The notes beneath the pieces are model-generated. The model had not been told where the DNA came from, searched no databases, and saw nothing but the letters and a program-made list of their open reading frames with translations. The position numbers were made by a program, and so were the translations under genes. 64,000 nt of DNA from Ralstonia sp. A12 (GTDB lineage: Bacteria > Pseudomonadota > Gammaproteobacteria > Burkholderiales > Burkholderiaceae): NCBI RefSeq assembly GCF_000801955.1, contig NZ_JSZO01000002.1:248001-312000 (forward strand), written 5' to 3'. Below, piece by piece: positions 33,208-41,313 of the stretch. Every line of letters begins with the position of its first letter. Position 1 is the first letter of the stretch.

Positions 33208-35667
33208 ATGAACCCCTACGAGCCAACTCTCTTGAGCCAGCCGTGCGCAGGCGCGGCGCCGGCCTGGCACCCGCGCAGGTGCGCAATTGCCGCTGCCACA
33301 GTCGTCGTGGTCGGCACGGCGCCGATGGTTGCGCAGGCTGCGGCCACCACCAGCGAGGCCTCGAACACCGCCACACACAATCTGATTGCTGCTGAGCTTG
33401 CGGAACTGAACGGCAGCGCCACAGCGGCTGCCGCGCCGACCGCATCGAGCGGTCTGCCCGCTTCGCCCGCCAACGCCATGCTGGTGGCACAAGCACAGCA
33501 ACCCGCCCCAGCCGATGCCACGTCCGCGATGCCGGCAGCGCCTGCGCAGCAAGCACCGTCACCTGTGCCTGGCGCTGACATGGCAGCACCTGCGGCCCCG
33601 CCCGCGCCGCCGCCGTCGCCCACGGTGATCCTGCCGCCGGGCGTGCCTTCGCCTGACGCCGCGCAGCCTGCACCGGCCGTGCCCACGGGGCCGAGTGCTC
33701 AAGGCCCGGGTACGCTGGAACCGCTGCAGGTCTCGCCCGAGGCTGCCAAGGCTGCCGAGACTGGTACCACCACCGGCAACCCGCCGGAGAACGCGCCGGC
33801 TGGCCCGATGCCGACCGAGCGTCAGGCATTCCATGACGAAGTCCAACGCGAGGCGCGCGAAGGCGCAGCGACGCTGGCGCAGGAACATCTGCGCGAGCAC
33901 CCGGACTGGTTCACGGAAGCCGAGTCCTGGCACGTTGATCATGCTGCTGCCGCACAGCGTATCCGCTGGGGGCGTCAGCAGTTGAAGTCGATCCAGGGGC
34001 CTGAGCGCTTCGTCATCATCGACCAGGCCGTTGCCGAGATCGAGGCGCTGATCAAGAAGGTGCCCGATACGAAGGAGAACGCCGAGTTCCGTCAGGAGAT
34101 CGTCGCCGACGAGGTCGTTGCACTGGCGTCACGCGGGCGCATGAAGGATGCCGTCAAGCGCTACGAAGAGATGTCGCAGTCGGGCAAGGTGCCGGCCTAC
34201 ACGCGCGTGGCGGCGGGGGATGCCTACGCATTTCTCGATACGCCCGACAAGGCTGCAGCTGCCTACGCGCAGGCATTGAAGGACGCCGGCCCTGGCGAGA
34301 TCGAAACCGGCGACGTACAGGAAGGCCTGTTCTACGCGATGCTGGACACCGGCCGCTTTGAAGACGCCCGTGCGCTGCTCGACAAGATGAAAGCCGACAA
34401 CCCGGAGTACGTGCGCCTGGCGCCGGAAGCCGGTACGCCCAACCCGGACTACTCGCGTGTGAAGCGCCTGGAGGCGCAGTACCTAGTGCTGACGGGCCGC
34501 ACGCACCAAGGGATTGCCGAGATGGACAAGTGGCGGCATGAAGCGCCGTTCTCCGCCTCGCTGGTGAGTGCGCGTGCCGACGGTGCCATGGTGCAGGCCG
34601 AGCCGTACCGCTCGCGCGAGATGTACAAGACCGCGCTGGCCGAACACCCGGATGATCTGAGCGTGGTGTCGGGCTACGGGCGTGCATCGCTTGCGGTGGA
34701 TGACCTCAAGACCGCCAAGGATGTCGCCAACGGGCTGGCCGATCGCTTTCCTGAGAACGGCTCCATCCATGCACTGAACAAGGATCTGGATGTCTACCAG
34801 AGCCCGCAGCTGATCATTCAGTCGACGGCCGACAAGGGCAATTCGGTGTTCGCCAACAACGAGTACGGCGTCAACACCAAGGTCTATAGCGGCCCGTTCT
34901 CTGACCACTATCGGCTGTTCTTCGACAACTTTGCGGGGCGTGCGCAGTTTGATGGCACATCGCAAAGCCGCGTACGCAACGGCGCGGGCCTGCAGTGGTT
35001 CGACACCGGCGTCGAGGTGAACGGTGAGGTGCACCAATCGGTGGGCGCGGCCGGCAAGACCGGCGGCACGCTCGACGCGACCTGGATGCCGAGCGACCAC
35101 TGGAAGGTGTCTGGCCTGGTCACCACCGATGACCTGGAGGTGCCCTACAAGGCCTACCAGGTGGGCGTGACCGGCAAGACGGTGTCGGGCAACGTACGCT
35201 ACACGTGGGATGAAACGCGCTATGCATCGTTGACGTACGGCATGTCGCGCTATTCCGACGACAACTTCCGCAAGCACGTGGCGGCGAACTTCTACCAGCA
35301 GGTGTTCACCTCGCCGCGCAACACGGTAGGCGTGCTGCTGGGTGCCGACACCAGCACCAACACCATGACGGGCCTGAACTACTTCAGCCCATCACGCGAC
35401 TACAGCGGCACCGCTACCGCCATCTGGTCATGGACACCCTGGCGCTACGCCGACAAGTCGTTCACGCAGCGCGTCTACCTGACCGGCGGTATGTACAACC
35501 AGCAGTCGTTCGGCAACAGCCCGATGTATGAGGCGCGGCTTGAGCACGTCTGGCAGATCAACCGCAAGACGCAGGTTTCGTACGGGATCGGTTACGGGCG
35601 CCATCGCTACGACGGCCAGCCCGAGAACCGCAAGTTCCTGTACCTGAACCTCAACATTCCTCTTTGA
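33208..35667 (+). CDS. pgaA: Poly-beta-1,6-N-acetyl-D-glucosamine export porin PgaA
   Basis: 819 aa, close to the E. coli protein (about 807). N-terminal signal-like segment (AIAAATVVVVGTAPMVAQA, about residues 26-44), then about 150 residues very rich in Ala and Pro, then helical TPR repeats from about residue 220 (DKAAAAYAQALKDAGPGEIETG; ARALLDKMKADNPEYVRLAPEAG), and a C-terminal 16-strand barrel from about residue 520 ending in the typical KFLYLNLNIPL. It moves the deacetylated polysaccharide across the outer membrane. The Ala/Pro linker is an oddity. Overlaps the next start (TGATG). Confidence 0.92.
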   Translation: MNPYEPTLLSQPCAGAAPAWHPRRCAIAAATVVVVGTAPMVAQAAATTSEASNTATHNLIAAELAELNGSATAAAAPTASSGLPASPANAMLVAQAQQPAPADATSAMPAAPAQQAPSPVPGADMAAPAAPPAPPPSPTVILPPGVPSPDAAQPAPAVPTGPSAQGPGTLEPLQVSPEAAKAAETGTTTGNPPENAPAGPMPTERQAFHDEVQREAREGAATLAQEHLREHPDWFTEAESWHVDHAAAAQRIRWGRQQLKSIQGPERFVIIDQAVAEIEALIKKVPDTKENAEFRQEIVADEVVALASRGRMKDAVKRYEEMSQSGKVPAYTRVAAGDAYAFLDTPDKAAAAYAQALKDAGPGEIETGDVQEGLFYAMLDTGRFEDARALLDKMKADNPEYVRLAPEAGTPNPDYSRVKRLEAQYLVLTGRTHQGIAEMDKWRHEAPFSASLVSARADGAMVQAEPYRSREMYKTALAEHPDDLSVVSGYGRASLAVDDLKTAKDVANGLADRFPENGSIHALNKDLDVYQSPQLIIQSTADKGNSVFANNEYGVNTKVYSGPFSDHYRLFFDNFAGRAQFDGTSQSRVRNGAGLQWFDTGVEVNGEVHQSVGAAGKTGGTLDATWMPSDHWKVSGLVTTDDLEVPYKAYQVGVTGKTVSGNVRYTWDETRYASLTYGMSRYSDDNFRKHVAANFYQQVFTSPRNTVGVLLGADTSTNTMTGLNYFSPSRDYSGTATAIWSWTPWRYADKSFTQRVYLTGGMYNQQSFGNSPMYEARLEHVWQINRKTQVSYGIGYGRHRYDGQPENRKFLYLNLNIPL

Positions 35668-37883
35668 TGCCCATGCAAGCACTCCGACATACGTCATTGC
35701 GACGATTCTTCGGCTGGATGGTCTTGATTGCGGCGATGACGCTGGTCGCCGCCGTCCGTCCGGCCGCTGCCCTGCAGGTGGATTTTTTGCCCAAGCCCGA
35801 TCCGGACGACGGCAAGACTTTCCGCGTGCTGTGTTTCCATGACATTCGCGACAACCTGCGCGCCAGCTTCGAGACGCTGCCCGATGCGTTTGCCATCGAC
35901 ACCAAGGCGCTCACCAATATGTTCAGCTGGCTGCAGTCCAACGGCTATCACCCGGTCACGCTGGCGCAGATTGATGAAGCGCGTCGCGGTGGCAAGCCGC
36001 TGCCCAAGCGCCCGATCCTGCTGACGTTTGATGATGGCTACGAGAGCCACTACTCGAAGGTCTTCCCGTTGCTCAAGCAGTTCAGATTCCCGGCAGTGTT
36101 CGGGCTGGTGACGGAGTGGACCAACGCGCCCCAGGGCGCCAAGATCAAGCTGTCGGACAAGCAGATCGTCGACCGCGATTTCTTCATGAACTGGCAGCAG
36201 ATTCGTGAGATGCAGGCCTCGGGCCTGGCGGAATTCGGCACCCACACGCATGACATGCACCACGGCATTCTGGCCAATCCCCAGGGCAACGAACTGCCGG
36301 CCGCTGGCACGCACCAGTACCTGCCCAAGCTGGGCCGGTACGAGAACGACGACGAATACCGCAAGCGTGTGCGCGATGACCTGCAGCGCAGCAAGGACAT
36401 CATCGAGAAGAACATCGGCGCCAAGGTGCAGACCGTAGTGTGGCCGTACGGCGCGCACAACCTGATGCTCGACCAGGAAGCCGCCAACGTGGGTTTGAAG
36501 TACATGCTCACGCTGGAGCCGGGCCCGAACACGCCGGACGTGCCGCTCACCGCCATCCGCCGCAGCCTGATGGGCTACGACACGGGCACCGGCAACCTGG
36601 AGCGCTCGCTGCGCGAGCCGGTCACCCACCATGGTGAGATCAACCCCGTGCAGCGCGTCGTGCAGGTCGACATGGATTACATCTACGACCCCGACCCAAA
36701 GCAGCAGGAAGCCAACCTCGGCAAGCTGATCGACCGCATCAAGGATCTGGCGCCGCGTGTGGTCTACCTGCAGGCCTATGCGGACCCGAAGGGCAACGGC
36801 GCGGTGGATTCCGTGTACTTCCCGAACCGCCACATGCCAATGCGTGCGGACCTCTTCTCGCGTGTGTCGTGGCAGTTGAAGACGCGCGCAAGGGTGGAGG
36901 TTTACGCCTGGCTGCCCATGCTGTCGTTCAAGCTGCCGGACAACAACCCTGCCGCCACGCACCTCGTGCAGTCGCTGCCGGGCGCGCCGCAGAAGCCGGG
37001 CACGCAAGGTTCAGGTAAGCCGCCGCGCTTGTCGCCGTTCGATCCGCAGGCGCGCAAGATGATCCAGGACATCTATGAGGATCTGGCCAAGAACTCGATC
37101 ATCGACGGCATTCTCTTCCACGACGACGGTGTGCTCGACGATTACGAAGATGCCAGCCCAGCCGCGCTCAAGGCCTACCAGGCCATGGGTCTGCCGGGTG
37201 ACATCAACCAGATCCGCCAGTCGCCGGAACTGATGCAGAAGTGGACGCGCGGCAAGACCGCTGCGCTGATCGCCTTCTCGCACGAGCTGACCTCCACCGT
37301 GCAGGGCTACCAGAACGGCCGCGACATGCTGACCGCGCGCAACATCTTCGCGGGCCCTGTGCTCGATCCGAAGGCCGAGACCTGGACGGCGCAGAACTAC
37401 GACGACTTCCTGCAGGCCTACGACTACGTTGCGCTGGAGGCCATGCCCTACATGGAAGAAGCCCGCGACCCGAAGGACTGGATGAAGAAGCTCACAGCCG
37501 CCGTGGCCAAGCACAAGGATGGCTTGCGCAAGACCATCTTCGAGTTGCAGGCCGTGGACTGGCGCAACAAGGACAAGCCCATCCCGACCGCCGAGCTGCG
37601 CGACCAGATGAGCCACCTGCGTGCTGCCGGTGCCCTCAACTACGGCTACTACCCGGACGACTTCATTGCCGGGCGGCCCGACACCGAGGTGCTGCGCGAT
37701 GTGATGTCGCTCAAGAGCTATATCGAAACGCGTAAGGCACCACCCAGCGCTGAGAAGATCGATGGCGCGTTGCCGAAGACGCAGCCACCGCGTGCGGATG
37801 CCGCGCCGGCGCCCAAGAGCCCGGTCGCAACCGAAGCCGCGGCGGGCGCCGCTGCACCGGCCAACAACAAGGCGGGAGGCTGA
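35667..37883 (+). CDS. pgaB: Poly-beta-1,6-N-acetyl-D-glucosamine N-deacetylase PgaB
   Basis: 738 aa, somewhat longer than E. coli PgaB (about 672). N-terminal signal segment FFGWMVLIAAMTLVAAVRPAAA without a lipobox cysteine, so unlike E. coli PgaB it may not be lipidated. NodB-like deacetylase: LTFDDGYESHYSKVFPLLKQF with the metal/catalytic Asp pair and EFGTHTHDMHHG supplying histidines. C-terminal glycoside-hydrolase-like domain contains IIDGILFHDDGVLDDYED. A 45-residue Ala/Pro-rich tail ends the protein. Partially deacetylates the polymer in the periplasm before export. Start overlaps the pgaA stop. Confidence 0.93.
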   Translation: MPMQALRHTSLRRFFGWMVLIAAMTLVAAVRPAAALQVDFLPKPDPDDGKTFRVLCFHDIRDNLRASFETLPDAFAIDTKALTNMFSWLQSNGYHPVTLAQIDEARRGGKPLPKRPILLTFDDGYESHYSKVFPLLKQFRFPAVFGLVTEWTNAPQGAKIKLSDKQIVDRDFFMNWQQIREMQASGLAEFGTHTHDMHHGILANPQGNELPAAGTHQYLPKLGRYENDDEYRKRVRDDLQRSKDIIEKNIGAKVQTVVWPYGAHNLMLDQEAANVGLKYMLTLEPGPNTPDVPLTAIRRSLMGYDTGTGNLERSLREPVTHHGEINPVQRVVQVDMDYIYDPDPKQQEANLGKLIDRIKDLAPRVVYLQAYADPKGNGAVDSVYFPNRHMPMRADLFSRVSWQLKTRARVEVYAWLPMLSFKLPDNNPAATHLVQSLPGAPQKPGTQGSGKPPRLSPFDPQARKMIQDIYEDLAKNSIIDGILFHDDGVLDDYEDASPAALKAYQAMGLPGDINQIRQSPELMQKWTRGKTAALIAFSHELTSTVQGYQNGRDMLTARNIFAGPVLDPKAETWTAQNYDDFLQAYDYVALEAMPYMEEARDPKDWMKKLTAAVAKHKDGLRKTIFELQAVDWRNKDKPIPTAELRDQMSHLRAAGALNYGYYPDDFIAGRPDTEVLRDVMSLKSYIETRKAPPSAEKIDGALPKTQPPRADAAPAPKSPVATEAAAGAAAPANNKAGG

Positions 37884-37884
37884 C

Positions 37885-39165
37885 ATGGTTGACCTTCTCA
37901 TCGCTAAACGCTGGGTGTCCGGGTTTGTCTTCTACTACCCGTTCTTCATGTCGTATTTCTGGATGATCGGGGGGCTGCTGCACTACTTCCTGCTGGAACG
38001 CGGTACGCAGAACGTGCAGCATCCGCTGGCGCTGCTGGGGGTGAAGAGCTACCCCAAGGTGTCGATCATCGTGCCCTGCTACAACGAGGAGGCCAACGTG
38101 CGCGAGGTGATCAGCCACCTTGCACGCATGCGATATCCGAACTTCGACATCATCGCCGTCAACGACGGCAGTTCCGACCGCACCGGCGAGCGCCTGAACG
38201 AACTGGCCGCGCAGTACCCGCAGTTGCTGGTGATCCATCAGTCGTCCAATCAGGGCAAGGCGATTGGCCTCACCACCGCTGCACAGGTGACCGATGCCGA
38301 GTACCTGATGTGCATCGACGGTGACTCCATCCTCGACGTCGACGCCATTGCCTGGATGATCCGCCACCTGCTGGAGAACCCGACCATCGGGGCGGTGACG
38401 GGCAACCCGCGCATCCGCACGCGCTCCACGCTGCTGGGGCGCATGCAGGTGGGCGAGTTCTCGTCGATCGTGGGGCTGATCAAGCGCACGCAGCAGATCT
38501 ATGGTCGGCTGCTGACGGTGTCCGGCGTGGTGGTGATGTTCCGCAAGCACGCCATTGAAGAGGTGGGCTACTGGAGCGACGACATGCTCACCGAAGACAT
38601 CGACATCAGCTGGAAGCTGCAGGTGGGCGGCTGGATCATCCGCTACGAGCCGCGCGCGCTGTCGTGGATCCTGATGCCCGAGACCTTCCGCGGCCTGTAC
38701 AAGCAGCGCCTGCGCTGGGCCAAGGGTGGCATCCAGGCGCTCATCAAGTACGCGCCGGCCATGCTGTCGATTCGCCAATCGATGATGTGGCCGATCTTCT
38801 TCGAGTACGCGCTGTCGGTCGTGTGGGCGTACAACATGCTGTTCGTCATTACGTGGTCGGTGCTCGGCTTCTTTGTCGACATGCCGCCCGAGTGGCGCAT
38901 GGAAGCTTTTCCGCGCTGGCACGGCACGCTGCTGTTCATCACGTGCGTGCTGCAGTTGCTGATCGGCTGCTTTATCGACCGCCGCTACGACGACGGCATC
39001 CTGCGCTACTTCATCGATACCGTCTGGTATCCGGTGGCGTTCTGGATTCTCAACCTCATCACCACGGTGGTCGGTTTTCCGGCCGTCGCCTTCCAGCGCA
39101 CGCGCGCCCGCGCCCGCTGGACCAGCCCTGACCGGGGCGTACAACAACAGGGGAATTCGCCATGA
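37885..39165 (+). CDS. pgaC: Poly-beta-1,6-N-acetyl-D-glucosamine synthase PgaC
   Basis: 426 aa membrane family-2 glycosyltransferase that polymerises UDP-GlcNAc. A GGGAGG site overlaps the end of pgaB. Two N-terminal helices precede the catalytic domain: SIIVPCYNEEANV, IAVNDGSSDRTGE, the D-x-D in MCIDGDSILDVDA, the catalytic base in TEDIDISWKLQ, and Q-x-x-R-W in QRLRWAKGG. Two or three C-terminal helices follow. Its stop overlaps the pgaD start (ATGA). Confidence 0.95.
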   Translation: MVDLLIAKRWVSGFVFYYPFFMSYFWMIGGLLHYFLLERGTQNVQHPLALLGVKSYPKVSIIVPCYNEEANVREVISHLARMRYPNFDIIAVNDGSSDRTGERLNELAAQYPQLLVIHQSSNQGKAIGLTTAAQVTDAEYLMCIDGDSILDVDAIAWMIRHLLENPTIGAVTGNPRIRTRSTLLGRMQVGEFSSIVGLIKRTQQIYGRLLTVSGVVVMFRKHAIEEVGYWSDDMLTEDIDISWKLQVGGWIIRYEPRALSWILMPETFRGLYKQRLRWAKGGIQALIKYAPAMLSIRQSMMWPIFFEYALSVVWAYNMLFVITWSVLGFFVDMPPEWRMEAFPRWHGTLLFITCVLQLLIGCFIDRRYDDGILRYFIDTVWYPVAFWILNLITTVVGFPAVAFQRTRARARWTSPDRGVQQQGNSP

Positions 39166-40175
39166 CCATGCTTGTCATTGACGTTTCGCGCAATTCGATC
39201 CGACAGTCGTTCTCGGACAAGGGGATTGTTGGCACGGTGCATCACGTGCTGTGGTTCCGTATCTTCCGGCCGGTGCTTGTGATCTCGATCTGGGCGCTGC
39301 TGGGGCTGTATGTGGGGTATTCCATCAGCAGCGTGGGGCCGAGCGGCCTGCCGTTCGAGCAACTGCGCCTGTACGGCAACATCATCGCCGGCATGGGCGG
39401 GGTGCTGGTGGTGTGGTTGATCCTCTCGCGTCTAGACCGCGCCATCCGCCGCAAGATGACGCGCGCCAAGACGCCAACACTGACACCCACGGCAGCGGCT
39501 TCGCGCGCTGCACTGCGTGCCCAGCAGACTGCCTGGCAGCGCCCGCGCAACACGCGCCTGCTGGTGGTCGACCATGACGACGACGGCGATATCACCCACG
39601 TGCGCTCGTGGCAGGAATGGAGCGGCCGCCCGGCACCTGCCGGTACCGCCGCGCCAGCCACGCCGTTCACACGCAGCCCGGAATATGACCCGGAAGAACC
39701 GGTGCTCTCGACCGGCGAAGTGATCGTCGTGGACCGTGCCGATCGTGCCGAGCCGTCGTTGGCCCGCGCAGCCGACGCGGCACCGCAAGCACAACCTGCA
39801 TCGCAGACATCACCGGCGCCGCAGCGGCGCGAGGTGGTGAAGGCCGCCGATGCCATCACCGCTGAAGCGGCTGGCTTCCACCGCTTCGGTTATCGCGGCC
39901 GGCTGGGCCGTAACGACTGGGTGGAGCCGCCAGAACCGGCATCCTTTGCGATGCGCCCGGGCATGGCACGCCACTATGGCGGCGTGAGTGCGGTGGTGCA
40001 TGGTCGCGCGGCAACGCAAGTGGCAGGCCGTGCATCGGAGCGTCGCCGTACCTTGCATGCCTTTGGCGCGCACGCGCAGCTGGAAGACCCGTATGCAGCG
40101 ATGGAGCGCGTTGAGCGTATCGACCCGCTGCATGGCTTCGGGCGTCGCGGCAACATCGTTGCAGACGAAGACTGA
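39162..40175 (+). CDS. pgaD: PgaD-like protein with long C-terminal extension
   Basis: 337 aa, about twice the length of E. coli PgaD (137). The first about 105 residues are the recognisable PgaD part: two hydrophobic helices (FRPVLVISIWALLGLYVGYSI and LYGNIIAGMGGVLVVWLILS) flanked by basic residues, ending in DRAIRRKMTR. PgaD assists PgaC and is needed for c-di-GMP-dependent activation. The remaining 230 residues are Ala/Pro/Arg-rich, low in hydrophobic residues and probably disordered and cytoplasmic. The frame is intact to a strong terminator, so this is not a read-through artefact. Confidence 0.85.
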   Translation: MTMLVIDVSRNSIRQSFSDKGIVGTVHHVLWFRIFRPVLVISIWALLGLYVGYSISSVGPSGLPFEQLRLYGNIIAGMGGVLVVWLILSRLDRAIRRKMTRAKTPTLTPTAAASRAALRAQQTAWQRPRNTRLLVVDHDDDGDITHVRSWQEWSGRPAPAGTAAPATPFTRSPEYDPEEPVLSTGEVIVVDRADRAEPSLARAADAAPQAQPASQTSPAPQRREVVKAADAITAEAAGFHRFGYRGRLGRNDWVEPPEPASFAMRPGMARHYGGVSAVVHGRAATQVAGRASERRRTLHAFGAHAQLEDPYAAMERVERIDPLHGFGRRGNIVADED

Positions 40176-40195
40176 TCGCCTGGACCTGCAATGAC

Positions 40196-40233
40196 AAGGG
40201 CGCGCCTTTCCTTGGAAGGCGCGCCCTTTTTTT
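40196..40233 (+). terminator. Strong intrinsic terminator of the pga operon
   Basis: AAGGGCGCGCCTT and AAGGCGCGCCCTT form a perfect 13-bp stem with a 7-base loop, followed by a run of seven T. It also separates the operon from the convergent SRPBCC gene. Confidence 0.95.
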
Positions 40234-40245
40234 ATGGCCTGCCAC

Positions 40246-40722
40246 TCATGCCTTCTGCGCCTGGTTGGTCGCGGGCGGATAGGCTTCCTGCAGCGCAACG
40301 GCACCCGTTTCCAGCAACGACTTGAGGTTGGAGAGGATCTTCGGCCAGCCGCCGGAGACTGCCTCGATCAGCTTCGAAGGCTCACGTTCAATGGTGTGCG
40401 TGATCGTGAGTTTGACCGCCGTGCTACTGGGCTCCAGCTCCATCGTGCAGAGCGAAGGGCCTTCCGCTTTGAGTTCGGGTTTGGTCTGGTGTTGCCAGCG
40501 GATCACCAGGCGGCGTGGCGGCTCGGCTTCGACGATCTCGCCGTCATCGAAGATCACACCGTCGCCGGATACCAGCTTCCACGCGGCACCGGCCGTCCAC
40601 TGGCTTTCGCAGTGCATGCCGAACCAGTACTGCTTCATGAACTCCACGTCGGTCAACGCGTGCCACAGCTTCTCGGGCGTGGTGCGGATGTAGGTCACGT
40701 AGACAAAGGTCGATCTAGTCAT
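40246..40722 (-). CDS. SRPBCC/AHSA1-domain protein
   Basis: 158 aa Bet v1-like helix-grip fold: YVTYIRTTPEKLWHALTDVEFMKQYWFGM at the N-terminus, WTAGAAWKLVSGDGVIFDDGEIVEAEPPRRLVIRW in the middle and a C-terminal helix (GGWPKILSNLKSLLETG). AHSA1-like proteins bind hydrophobic ligands or act as activators. Its start overlaps the end of the ArsR gene by 8 bases, so the two form a coupled operon, a very common arrangement in which the ArsR protein regulates the pair. Confidence 0.9.
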   Translation of the reverse strand: MTRSTFVYVTYIRTTPEKLWHALTDVEFMKQYWFGMHCESQWTAGAAWKLVSGDGVIFDDGEIVEAEPPRRLVIRWQHQTKPELKAEGPSLCTMELEPSSTAVKLTITHTIEREPSKLIEAVSGGWPKILSNLKSLLETGAVALQEAYPPATNQAQKA

Positions 40723-41050
40723 CGGGTTCCTCCAGTCGTCGTTTCAGGCTGCTTAGCGCCTTGAGGCGCGGCTTCTCAAACTTGGCAATCCAGCGCTCGT
40801 AGATCTCCTGCAGCGGTACGGGATTCAGGAAGTGCAGCTTCTCGCGGCCCCGCCACACGGTGGTCACCAGATTGGCAGCCTCCAGCACGCCCAGGTGCTG
40901 CGTCACACCCTGTCGCGTCATGTCCAGGTGTTCGCACAGCTCGTTGAGCGTGCGGCCGTCGTGTGCATGCAGCAGGTCAAGCAGCTTGCGCCGGCTCGGG
41001 TCAGCGAGGGCCTTGAACAGCAGGTCGGTGTCATCAGCGGGCTCGACCAT
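40715..41050 (-). CDS. ArsR-family transcriptional regulator
   Basis: 111 aa from ATG at 41050; the frame is open far upstream but only this start gives the normal family length and leaves the palindromic operators outside the gene. Winged helix: DTDLLFKALADPSRRKLLDLLHAHDGRTLNELCEHLDMTRQGVTQHLGVLEAANLVTTVWRGREKLHFLN. No CxC metal site in the recognition helix, so it belongs to the non-metal ArsR group typical of AHSA1-linked regulators. Likely represses itself through the two upstream sites. Confidence 0.92.
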   Translation of the reverse strand: MVEPADDTDLLFKALADPSRRKLLDLLHAHDGRTLNELCEHLDMTRQGVTQHLGVLEAANLVTTVWRGREKLHFLNPVPLQEIYERWIAKFEKPRLKALSSLKRRLEEPDD

Positions 41051-41069
41051 GGGGGCGACGGGATAATAG

Positions 41070-41112
41070 GCAAGTGGTTGCTTGCATGAAGCATAGGCAA
41101 GCCATGGCTTGC
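41070..41112. promoter_or_regulatory. Two GCAAG-N6-CTTGC operators of the ArsR gene
   Basis: GCAAGTGGTTGCTTGC (41070-41085) and the perfect palindrome GCAAGCCATGGCTTGC (41097-41112) have centres 27 bp apart and begin 20 bp upstream of the ArsR start. Confidence 0.8.
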
Positions 41113-41313
41113 ATGCCAAGGGAAATATCGACACTTCTGCCGGATTGCCAGTGGCTGGCTGACTCAGGGCGCTGCGGGTGAGCTGGACGGTACACGCGCC
41201 TTGACGATCACTCAGGCGACATCGAAACTGGACTAAGACCCGGGCGCGGAACCCTGCAGAGGTTGAGGCAACACCGCCCCAATCCATCGTGTTCCCCATC
41301 GAGGGAGGGGCCC

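Noticed and set aside
40715-41299. Long N-terminal extension of the ArsR regulator up to 41299
   Set aside because: It would read through two palindromic operators and give 83 residues without family similarity. The internal ATG at 41050 gives the normal ArsR length.
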